Assembly: GCA_020073615.1 (NCBI GenBank)
Contig: JAIQEX010000041.1
Location: 1 to 46,485, forward strand
Source: Terriglobia bacterium
Lineage (GTDB): Bacteria > Acidobacteriota > Terriglobia > Bryobacterales > Bryobacteraceae
Reading direction: 5' to 3'
Length of the DNA stretch: 46,485 nucleotides
Part shown: piece by piece, positions 35,868-41,844 of the stretch
How positions within the stretch are numbered: position 1 is the first letter of the stretch
Layout: every line of letters begins with the position of its first letter
The notes under the pieces: generated by a model
The model's database searches: none
Seen by the model: only the letters and a program-made list of their open reading frames with translations
What the model was told of the DNA's origin: nothing
Made by a program: the position numbers and the translations under genes

Positions 35868-36386
35868 ATGACACGCTTGATTCGCCTGCTTGTTATTTGT
35901 GCGGGATTGGCGGGAGTGGCTTCCGCGCAGACCAGCCCTTCCCAGACGCTCGACGCCCTGCTGGCTGAAGTACGGCAGCTTCGCGTGGCGGTGGAGCGCT
36001 CCATGAGCATAGGGCCGCGCGTCCAGGTGCTGCTGCAACGTTTGCAGATCCAGCAAACCGCGGTGACGCGCCTTTCGCGGGACCTCGAGGACATCCGCAG
36101 CCAGATCACCCACGAGAACCTCGAAGTTACCAGCGGCGAGAAGGCCATCGCCGACGCCGAAGAACGGGCGAGGCAGGAGCAGAACCCGGCGATGAAACAA
36201 GCCCGCGAGGAACGCCAGCGGCAGTTCAAGTCGAATATCGAGACGCACAAGGCCGTCGAGCAGCAACTGCAGGCGCGCGCCGGGGAGATCGCCACCCAGT
36301 TGCAGGTGGAACAGGGCAAGCTGGAGGCGCTGGAAGCGCGTCTGGACGCGCTCGACAAACAGTTGGACGCGCCGCCGCGGCAGTAG
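35868..36386 (+). CDS. periplasmic coiled-coil protein
   Basis: 172 aa. Signal peptide MTRLIRLLVICAGLAGVASA, then nearly continuous heptads rich in Gln, Arg, Glu and Leu from about 28 to 165 (LDALLAEVRQLRVAVERS, QARAGEIATQLQVEQGKLE). No known domain. Starts 9 bp after the decarboxylase stop and may be in the same transcript. Function unknown; a structural or scaffold role in the periplasm is a guess. Confidence 0.7.
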   Translation: MTRLIRLLVICAGLAGVASAQTSPSQTLDALLAEVRQLRVAVERSMSIGPRVQVLLQRLQIQQTAVTRLSRDLEDIRSQITHENLEVTSGEKAIADAEERARQEQNPAMKQAREERQRQFKSNIETHKAVEQQLQARAGEIATQLQVEQGKLEALEARLDALDKQLDAPPRQ

Positions 36387-36411
36387 CCGCCAGGCCCGCG
36401 CGGCCTGGCGG
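36387..36411. terminator. 10-bp hairpin between the coiled-coil gene and vapC
   Basis: Perfect inverted repeat CCGCCAGGCC / GGCCTGGCGG with a 5-nt loop, directly after the stop at 36386 and ending 3 bp before the convergent stop at 36415. No T-tract, so it may be a bidirectional pause or terminator. Confidence 0.55.
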
Positions 36412-36414
36412 CGT

Positions 36415-36834
36415 TCAAGTTCGTAGAGGAATCAACAGCCGGAACCGTTTGTTCGCGCCCCAACGGTACACTTCAAAGTCGCGGTCGAGAGTCAGAATGT
36501 CGCCGGTCCCCAGTTGTCCGGCGAGATGGACCAGGCAGGCATCGGCGAGATCGACCTCGCGGTCCCGGTACTTTCGGTAAACGCGCCGCAGTTGTGCCGC
36601 TGCCCGCGAGAGCTGTGCCGGAATCTGGAATGTTCCGGTTTCCACGTTTTCGAGAATCGCGTCCGCGGCGCCGGGCAGGTGCCGCAGCAGGTAACAACTT
36701 TCCGCGATGACCGCTTCACAGGTGACCAGGGGCGCCGCCAGCTTCTGCAGGTAATCGACACACGCCGTATGATACTGCTCGCTGCGGTCCAGCCAGGCGA
36801 CGACCACGCCGGTATCGAGCAATACCGGCTTCAA
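36415..36834 (-). CDS. PIN-domain toxin (VapC-like)
   Basis: 139 aa with a TTG start at 36834 overlapping the antitoxin stop (TTGA). PIN-fold acidic cluster: D in LLDTGVVVAWLD (about 7), E in EAVIAESCYLL (about 45), D in VDLADACLVHLA (about 98), and the later TLDRDFEVYRW (about 115-125). These are the metal-binding residues of VapC-type ribonucleases, which inhibit translation by cutting RNA. Together with the upstream short basic protein it forms a typical two-gene toxin-antitoxin unit, antitoxin first. Confidence 0.88.
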   Translation of the reverse strand: MKPVLLDTGVVVAWLDRSEQYHTACVDYLQKLAAPLVTCEAVIAESCYLLRHLPGAADAILENVETGTFQIPAQLSRAAAQLRRVYRKYRDREVDLADACLVHLAGQLGTGDILTLDRDFEVYRWGANKRFRLLIPLRT

Positions 36835-37061
36835 GACCCGAAACCCCTCAAGTGTTTCTTGTTCGATCCGAGGTCGGAGGTTCCGGAGTGGAATTGAGCC
36901 AGTCCGGCGATTCGTGGACGGCCCGACACAGGGTGCAGAGCAGCCACCAGGCGCAATCCCTCGCGCACGATCCGCGACGGGCTCCAGCCGAGCTCGCGGG
37001 CCATCTGCGCCAAGGCGCGCCGCTCCGCCGGACTAATTCGCGCCTGCACCGTAGCCTTCAT
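36831..37061 (-). CDS. antitoxin, ribbon-helix-helix-like, partner of VapC
   Basis: 76 aa from ATG 37061; an open frame continues upstream but carries no conserved sequence. N-terminal MKATVQARISPAERRALAQM is an RHH-like strand plus helix (KATVQARIS at the strand), followed by LGWSPSRIVREGLRLV. The C-terminal half (about 45-76) would wrap the toxin. A palindrome overlaps the region immediately upstream, as expected for autoregulation. Only 7 nt separate a TATACT -10-like element (minus strand, 37074-37069) from the start codon. Confidence 0.75.
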   Translation of the reverse strand: MKATVQARISPAERRALAQMARELGWSPSRIVREGLRLVAALHPVSGRPRIAGLAQFHSGTSDLGSNKKHLRGFGS

Positions 37062-37072
37062 AAAGGAGAGTA

Positions 37073-37096
37073 TACTACAAATGACTATTTGTACTA
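37073..37096. promoter_or_regulatory. operator palindrome of the toxin-antitoxin operon
   Basis: TACTACAAAT (37073-37082), spacer GACT, ATTTGTACTA (37087-37096): a 10-bp inverted repeat with one mismatch, 12 bp upstream of the antitoxin start and overlapping the likely -10. Matches the position at which antitoxin-toxin complexes repress their own genes. Confidence 0.6.
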
Positions 37097-37508
37097 CGAT
37101 TTGCATCCCGACGCGCGATACCGCTGCCCGCCGCCCCGAGTTTCTTAGAAGCTGGATTGCGTCTCTTGCCCGCTGGCAAGAACGGTTCTTGTTCGCCGCC
37201 AAGCGCTGGGTCACTTGTGGCGAGCAAAGTAGGGTCATGCTCGCGAGTGCCGAGGGGAATCGGAAAAGCGCGAATCGCTTCCGAACACGCACTCGCGGCT
37301 GCACCCAACAGGTACCGGCGCCGAGGGGGCCGAGCGCGCCGAAACCCTCATTTCCCGGCGTCCCGGCGCCTCGGCGGTGGAAAGTCCTTCCCCTTAAGTA
37401 CGGAGCACGGCCGGTCGGCAGGCGATAGCGCCTGTCCCACAGCAACGCAAGCCTCCCGCCGGCCGATTCCCTTCCTTCACGCCCTTGAAAACAGGGCAAA
37501 TATTTCCC
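37097..37508. other. intergenic region without a recognisable gene
   Basis: About 410 bp with no convincing coding sequence on either strand. It holds a perfect 7-bp inverted repeat (CAAGAAC, one base, GTTCTTG; 37177-37191) of unknown meaning. The A+T-rich stretch at its right end is the promoter of the XRE gene. Confidence 0.5.
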
Positions 37509-37556
37509 TTGACAGCCAATCGCAATTTGCAATATAGTAATCACAGATTGCTATAT
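37509..37556 (+). promoter_or_regulatory. promoter and autoregulatory palindrome of the XRE gene
   Basis: TTGACA (37509-37514) and TATAGT (37533-37538) with 18-nt spacing. ATATAGTAAT (37532-37541) and ATTGCTATAT (37547-37556) form a 10-bp inverted repeat (one mismatch, 5-bp spacer) running from the -10 box into the ATG at 37555, a placement that would block both transcription and initiation. There is no Shine-Dalgarno, and the predicted leader is about 10 nt. Confidence 0.7.
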
Positions 37557-38058
37557 GAGACTCGGCGAAAAACTCCGGTACCTGCGCGAGGTCGAGGGCA
37601 CGCTGCGCGGCCTCGATCGCGAGCTCTCGCAGCTCGAAATGGCGCGGCTCATTGAAAAGGAGCTGGGCAAAACCATCAGCCAGAGCTACCTTTCGCAGAT
37701 CGAGAGCGGCGCCCGGCCGCACCTCACCAACTCGTCGCGCATGTTGCTGGCGCGCTTCTTCAAGGTGCATCCGGGCTACCTGGTGGACGACCCGGAAGGC
37801 TACCAGAACGAGCTGATCAGCGACGTGGGAGCGCTTGAAGACAAGCTCGACCTGTGGCTCATCAGCGGCGCCGAGCGGTTCAGCCGCGACGTCGACCTGC
37901 ACCACGCGCTGCTTACCGTGGCGCGGCATGCGGATTCGCGCATGTGCCTGGTCCTGCTGGACACGATTTTAGAGAACCCGGGGCTGGCCGAGCGCCTCAT
38001 GGAAGTTCTCAAGGCGCCGCCGGCCGCGACGGAGCACAAACCGAGGAGGCGTTCATGA
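37555..38058 (+). CDS. XRE-family HTH regulator, first gene of the NfeD-flotillin-PspA operon
   Basis: 167 aa. The N-terminal helix-turn-helix (about 1-65) resembles Cro/C1-type repressors: LGEKLRYLREVEG, LSQLEMARLIEKELGKTISQSYLSQIESG (first and last parts of the HTH) and HLTNSSRMLLARFFKVHPGYL. The C-terminal 90 residues lack a known sensor domain and may dimerise. The start overlaps a palindrome, pointing to autorepression. The stop overlaps the nfeD-like start by 4 bp (ATGA), so it is co-translated with the membrane genes and is probably their regulator. Confidence 0.85.
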   Translation: MRLGEKLRYLREVEGTLRGLDRELSQLEMARLIEKELGKTISQSYLSQIESGARPHLTNSSRMLLARFFKVHPGYLVDDPEGYQNELISDVGALEDKLDLWLISGAERFSRDVDLHHALLTVARHADSRMCLVLLDTILENPGLAERLMEVLKAPPAATEHKPRRRS

Positions 38059-38654
38059 CCTGGTCCGATTTCTATCTCACTTGTTTCCTCGTCGGGTTCG
38101 GCCTGAGCGCGCTGGCGCTCCTGGCCGGCAGCGTGCACCTGCATCTGCCCCACCTGCACTTTCATCACGGCATCCACCTGCCCAACGGCGGGCGCGGGGG
38201 CGAAGTGCCGTGGTTTAATTTCGGCACCATCGCTGCCTTCCTGGCCTGGTTCGGCGGCACGGGCTACCTGCTGGAGCATTACTACCACGTGTGGGTAGTC
38301 ATCGCCATCGGCGTGGCCACCTTCAGCGGCCTGGGCGCGGCGGCGGTGGTGTTCTGGTTCCTGGCCAAGGTGTTGATGGCCGACGATGTGCCGCTCGATC
38401 CGGCCGATTACGACATGATCGGCGTGCTCGGCCACATCACCATTCCCATCCGCGCGGGCGGCACCGGCGAGTTGGTCTACTCGCAGGACGGCACGCGCCA
38501 CGTATCCGGCGCGCGCAGCGAGGACGGCGCCGCGGTCGCCAAAGGTTCCGAAGTCATCGTCACCCGGTACGAGAAGGGCATCGCCTACGTGCGCCCCTGG
38601 GAGGACCCCGGCGCCGGGTTGGACCATCAGGAGAATCAAGAGGAGAGACGCTAA
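38055..38654 (+). CDS. NfeD-like membrane protein
   Basis: 199 aa. Three predicted transmembrane segments (about 5-24, 55-75, 78-106), with a His-rich loop after the first (seven His in HLHLPHLHFHHGIH, about 26-39). A C-terminal OB-fold-like NfeD domain (about 118-185) reads GVLGHITIPIRAGGTGELVY and GSEVIVTRYEKGIAYV. NfeD proteins act with flotillin-type SPFH proteins in membrane organisation; this one precedes the flotillin gene by 5 bp. The His cluster is not usual for the family and could bind metal. Confidence 0.8.
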   Translation: MTWSDFYLTCFLVGFGLSALALLAGSVHLHLPHLHFHHGIHLPNGGRGGEVPWFNFGTIAAFLAWFGGTGYLLEHYYHVWVVIAIGVATFSGLGAAAVVFWFLAKVLMADDVPLDPADYDMIGVLGHITIPIRAGGTGELVYSQDGTRHVSGARSEDGAAVAKGSEVIVTRYEKGIAYVRPWEDPGAGLDHQENQEERR

Positions 38655-38659
38655 CTTTT

Positions 38660-40096
38660 ATGCCCCTACCAACTCCAGTCTGGATCGCCGCAGGTTTGTT
38701 GCTGGCGATTATGTTTATCATGGCGGTGATCGCCAAGCTGTACCGCAAGGCGGGACCGCATGAGGCGCTCATTGTCTACGGATTCCGCGGCACGCGCGTG
38801 ATCAAGGGCCGCGGCACCGTAATCTATCCCATGGTGCAGAGCTGCCGTGGGCTGTCGCTCGAGCTGATGTCGTTCGACGTCGCACCGAAGCAGGACCTCT
38901 ACACCCGGCAGGGCGTGGCGGTCACGGTGGAAGCCGTGGCGCAGATCAAAGTGAAGTCCGACCCCGAGTCGATCCTCACCGCCGCGGAGCAGTTTCTCAC
39001 CAAGCCGCCCGACGAGCGCGAAGGGCTCATTCGCCTGGTGATGGAAGGCCACCTGCGCGGCATTATCGGCCAGCTCACGGTCGAGGAGATCGTCAAGCAG
39101 CCGGAGATGGTGGGCGACCGCATGCGCTCCACCTGCGCCGACGATATGAACAAGATGGGCCTCGAGGTGATTTCCTTCACCATCAAAGAAGTCCGCGACA
39201 AGAACGACTACATCACCAACATGGGCCGCCCGGACGTGGCGCGCATCAAGCGCGACGCCGAGATGGCCACCGCCGACGCCGAGCGCGATACGGCCATCAA
39301 GCGCGCCGTGGCGTCGCGCGAAGCCGCCGTCGCCAAGGCCCAGGCCGACCAGGAGCGGGTGCTCGCCGAGACGCTGTCCCAGGCCAAACAAGCCGAGGCG
39401 CAGCGCGACCTGGAAGTCAAGAAGGCCGCCTATCTCGAGATGGTGAAGAAGCAGCAGGCGCAGGCCGACAAGGCCTACGAGATCCAGGGCAACATCATGC
39501 AGCAGCAGGTGCGCGCCGAGGAAGTCACCATCCACCAGGTGGAGAAGGAGCACGAGGTCAAGGTGCAGGACGCGGAAATTCAGCGCCGCGACCGCGAGCT
39601 CACCGCCACCGTGCTCAAGGCCGCCGAGTACGAGCGCAAGCGCATCGAGACGCTGGCCGAGGCCGAGAAGCAGCGCCTCATCATGGAGGCCGAGGGCCAC
39701 GCCGCGGCCATCCGCACGCAGGGCGAAGCGGAAGCCGAGATCATCTTCAAGAAGGGCGATGCCGAGGCGCGCGCCATGAACGTGAAGGCCGAGGCCTACC
39801 AGGAGTTCAACCAGGCGGCGATCGTCGACAAGCTCATCACCAATATGCCCGAGGTGGTCCGGGCCCTGGCCGCGCCGCTGGCCAACATCGACAAGATCAC
39901 CATCGTGTCCACGGGCAACGGCGACACCGCGGGCATTCACAAGATCACCGGCGATATCACGCAAATGGCGGCGCAGATCCCCGCGCTGTTCGAGACGCTC
40001 TCGGGCATGCCCCTCAAAGAGCTGTTCTCCAAGGTGCGGTTGATCGGCGACAAGTCGCCCAAGCACGACGGCAAGGACAAAGGCGCGACCGAGTAA
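38660..40096 (+). CDS. flotillin-like SPFH-domain protein
   Basis: 478 aa from ATG 38660. One N-terminal membrane anchor (about 6-28), SPFH/band-7 domain (about 30-190, MVQSCRGLSLELMSFDVAP, VEEIVKQPEMVGDRM), then a long Ala/Glu/Lys/Gln coiled coil (about 205-400) with the many EA/EAE repeats typical of flotillins (AEAEIIFKKGDAEARA). The C-terminal part is TNMPEVVRALAAPLANIDKIT, a flotillin signature. Forms oligomeric scaffolds at the inner membrane, probably with the NfeD-like and PspA proteins encoded either side of it. Confidence 0.93.
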   Translation: MPLPTPVWIAAGLLLAIMFIMAVIAKLYRKAGPHEALIVYGFRGTRVIKGRGTVIYPMVQSCRGLSLELMSFDVAPKQDLYTRQGVAVTVEAVAQIKVKSDPESILTAAEQFLTKPPDEREGLIRLVMEGHLRGIIGQLTVEEIVKQPEMVGDRMRSTCADDMNKMGLEVISFTIKEVRDKNDYITNMGRPDVARIKRDAEMATADAERDTAIKRAVASREAAVAKAQADQERVLAETLSQAKQAEAQRDLEVKKAAYLEMVKKQQAQADKAYEIQGNIMQQQVRAEEVTIHQVEKEHEVKVQDAEIQRRDRELTATVLKAAEYERKRIETLAEAEKQRLIMEAEGHAAAIRTQGEAEAEIIFKKGDAEARAMNVKAEAYQEFNQAAIVDKLITNMPEVVRALAAPLANIDKITIVSTGNGDTAGIHKITGDITQMAAQIPALFETLSGMPLKELFSKVRLIGDKSPKHDGKDKGATE

Positions 40097-40112
40097 GGAA
40101 AAGGAGAATCCC

Positions 40113-40775
40113 ATGGCACTCTTAGAGCGTGTTTCCACACTGGTCCGGGCGAATCTCAACGACCTCATCGACAAGGCCGAAGACCCGGAAAAAATGATCA
40201 AGCAGGTAATCCTGGACATGGAAAACCAGTTGCTCCAGGTGAAGACGCAGGTGGCCATTTCCATCGCCGACCAGCACGTGCTGGAGAAAAAGCTGAGCGA
40301 GAACGCCGACAACGAGCGGCAGTGGATGCGCCGCGCCGAGCTGGCCGTGGACAAAAAGGACGACGCCTTGGCGCGCGCCGCCGTGGAGCGGTCCATGAGC
40401 TACAAGTCCACCACCGAGAGCTTCCGGCAACAGGTGGAGGACCAGAAGACGCAGGTGGAGAACCTCAAGACGGCGCTGCTCAAGCTGCAGCAGAAGCTGG
40501 CCGAGGCGCAGTCCAAGAGCGACATGCTGATCGCCCAGCACCGCCGCTCGCGGGCCCTCGGCAAGGCTACCAACGCCGGCCTCAACATCGGCGATCAATC
40601 CAAGGCGGCGGCCTTCGACCGCATGAAGAACAAGGTGCACCACACGGAAGCGGCGGCGCAGGCCAAGGCCGAGCTGCTGGCCGACGACGTGGACGACCGC
40701 TTCGCGGCCATGGAGAAGCAGGAGAAGATCGATCAGGTCCTGGAGGAGATCAAATCCAAACGCAAAGTGGGGTAG
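40113..40775 (+). CDS. pspA: PspA/IM30 family membrane-stress protein
   Basis: 220 aa; AAGGAG 6 nt before ATG 40113. All-helical coiled-coil ESCRT-III-like protein with the family segment LIDKAEDPEKMIKQVILDME (about 18-37), followed by the long hairpin (QQVEDQKTQVENLKTALLKLQQKL) and a C-terminal helix (FAAMEKQEKIDQVLEEIKSK). PspA binds and repairs stressed inner membranes. It is 16 bp after the flotillin gene in the same operon; no pspF or pspBC genes are present, so control is probably by the XRE protein. Confidence 0.93.
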   Translation: MALLERVSTLVRANLNDLIDKAEDPEKMIKQVILDMENQLLQVKTQVAISIADQHVLEKKLSENADNERQWMRRAELAVDKKDDALARAAVERSMSYKSTTESFRQQVEDQKTQVENLKTALLKLQQKLAEAQSKSDMLIAQHRRSRALGKATNAGLNIGDQSKAAAFDRMKNKVHHTEAAAQAKAELLADDVDDRFAAMEKQEKIDQVLEEIKSKRKVG

Positions 40776-40803
40776 GCGGAGCCCTCTGGGCCCACCTGCC
40801 ACT

Positions 40804-40829
40804 GGCGGCCGGGACTCTTTCCGGCCGCC
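40804..40829. terminator. strong hairpin between pspA and the PH-domain gene
   Basis: GGCGGCCGG / CCGGCCGCC, a perfect 9-bp GC stem with an 8-nt loop, 28 bp after the pspA stop. No T-tract; could be a weak terminator or attenuator that lowers expression of the next two genes. Confidence 0.5.
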
Positions 40830-40844
40830 TGCGGGGAGAACTGT

Positions 40845-41222
40845 ATGACACACACGTCGCGATTCGACTGGTGGCTGTTGCCGGCCATCGCTCTTGCCAT
40901 TGCCGTCCTTCTCATAACGCACAACTACTGGGTGGGAGGGCCGGTCTTACTGGTCCTGGCGCTCTGCGCTTACCCCCAGTCCTACCAGACGACGCCCGAG
41001 GGACTGCTGGTCCGCGCCGCACTGACGCGGCAGTTGATCCCCTATGAGTCGATCATGTCGATCGGCCCGGGGGAGAGAGGAAACCGGATCCGGATCCAGT
41101 ACGGTCTCGCCTCCGAACTGCTGGTCGCGCCCGCCGACCGTGACGCCTTTCTGCGCGACATGGCGGCACACACGCCGCATTTGACGCGGCTGGGCCGCAA
41201 GCTGATGGCCATCTTCGCCTGA
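40845..41222 (+). CDS. membrane-anchored PH-domain-like protein
   Basis: 125 aa. Two closely spaced hydrophobic segments at 9-45 (WWLLPAIALAIAVLL and GPVLLVLALCAYP), then a bacterial PH-like beta domain (TPEGLLVRAALTRQLIPYESIMSIGPG, first part given) with helix DAFLRDMAAHTPHL. Similar to the YdbS/bPH_6 type proteins that sit at the membrane. Probably associates with lipid or with the PspA/flotillin assembly. Separated from pspA by the hairpin above. Confidence 0.65.
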   Translation: MTHTSRFDWWLLPAIALAIAVLLITHNYWVGGPVLLVLALCAYPQSYQTTPEGLLVRAALTRQLIPYESIMSIGPGERGNRIRIQYGLASELLVAPADRDAFLRDMAAHTPHLTRLGRKLMAIFA

Positions 41223-41226
41223 CCCC

Positions 41227-41640
41227 ATGGACAAGCTATTCCACTTCGACTGCCCGCAGGAGGTCTACACGGCGGATGCGTGCGTGATCTCCTGCTTCGA
41301 CGCGCGCTTCGACGTGGCGGTCCGCAAATTCCTCAAGCGCTGCGGCGTCTTCCTGTACGACCACGTCAAGATACCGGGCGGGGCGAAATCGCTGGCGGCG
41401 CCGGAGTGCGAGACCGACCGCGATTTCGTCCTGCGCATGGTGCGCACCTCCATCCGCCTGCACCGCCCGCGGCGCGCGCTCATCCTGGCGCACCAGGAAT
41501 GCGGGGCGTACGAAGGGATCGCGCTCGAGGTGGTCACCGCCGACGTCCTGCGCGCCGCCGAATGCCTGCGCGCGCAGGAGCCCTCGCTCGCCGTGGAATG
41601 CTACTTCGCCGATTTCGACGGCGTTTACCGGATCGGCTGA
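41227..41640 (+). CDS. short beta-carbonic-anhydrase-like protein
   Basis: 137 aa. Contains the zinc-site pattern of beta-carbonic anhydrases: SCFDARFD (C-x-D-x-R, about 22-29) and HQECGAYEG (H-x-x-C, about 88-96), plus the intervening KIPGGAKSLA. Beta-carbonic anhydrases are usually 180-230 aa and carry more helices around the active site. This protein has the core ligands (Cys, Asp-Arg pair, His, Cys) but is shorter, so activity is not certain. It begins 4 bp after the PH-domain stop. Last gene before the terminator. Confidence 0.7.
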   Translation: MDKLFHFDCPQEVYTADACVISCFDARFDVAVRKFLKRCGVFLYDHVKIPGGAKSLAAPECETDRDFVLRMVRTSIRLHRPRRALILAHQECGAYEGIALEVVTADVLRAAECLRAQEPSLAVECYFADFDGVYRIG

Positions 41641-41661
41641 GTCTTCTCTCCCAACCCCCCC

Positions 41662-41698
41662 ACCCCCGGTTCGATGCAGCGGCGCATCTGGGGGTTTT
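41662..41698 (+). terminator. intrinsic terminator
   Basis: Outer stem ACCCCC (41662-41667) / GGGGGT (41690-41695), inner stem GATGC / GCATC (41673-41677 and 41684-41688), followed by TTT. Lies 22 bp after the carbonic-anhydrase-like stop. Confidence 0.75.
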
Positions 41699-41844
41699 CT
41701 GCCCTCCAAAATACATGATTCACCCGTTCCTGCATCCTGTCAGCAACCTGCGATATTTACATTTGATTTACGAGTAATTCACAACGAAAGGAGCCCGGTT
41801 ACTCGCGCGGAAGTCAGTTGCGGGCGCCGTACCAGAAACGAATC

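Noticed and set aside
37177-37191. LexA-like box (GAAC-N-GTTC palindrome)
   Set aside because: The spacing (1 bp) does not match known LexA boxes, and no SOS gene lies nearby.
38666-40396. 576-codon minus-strand open frame, Leu/Ser-rich
   Set aside because: Antisense of the flotillin coiled coil; the Leu pattern is the complement of Glu/Lys codons.
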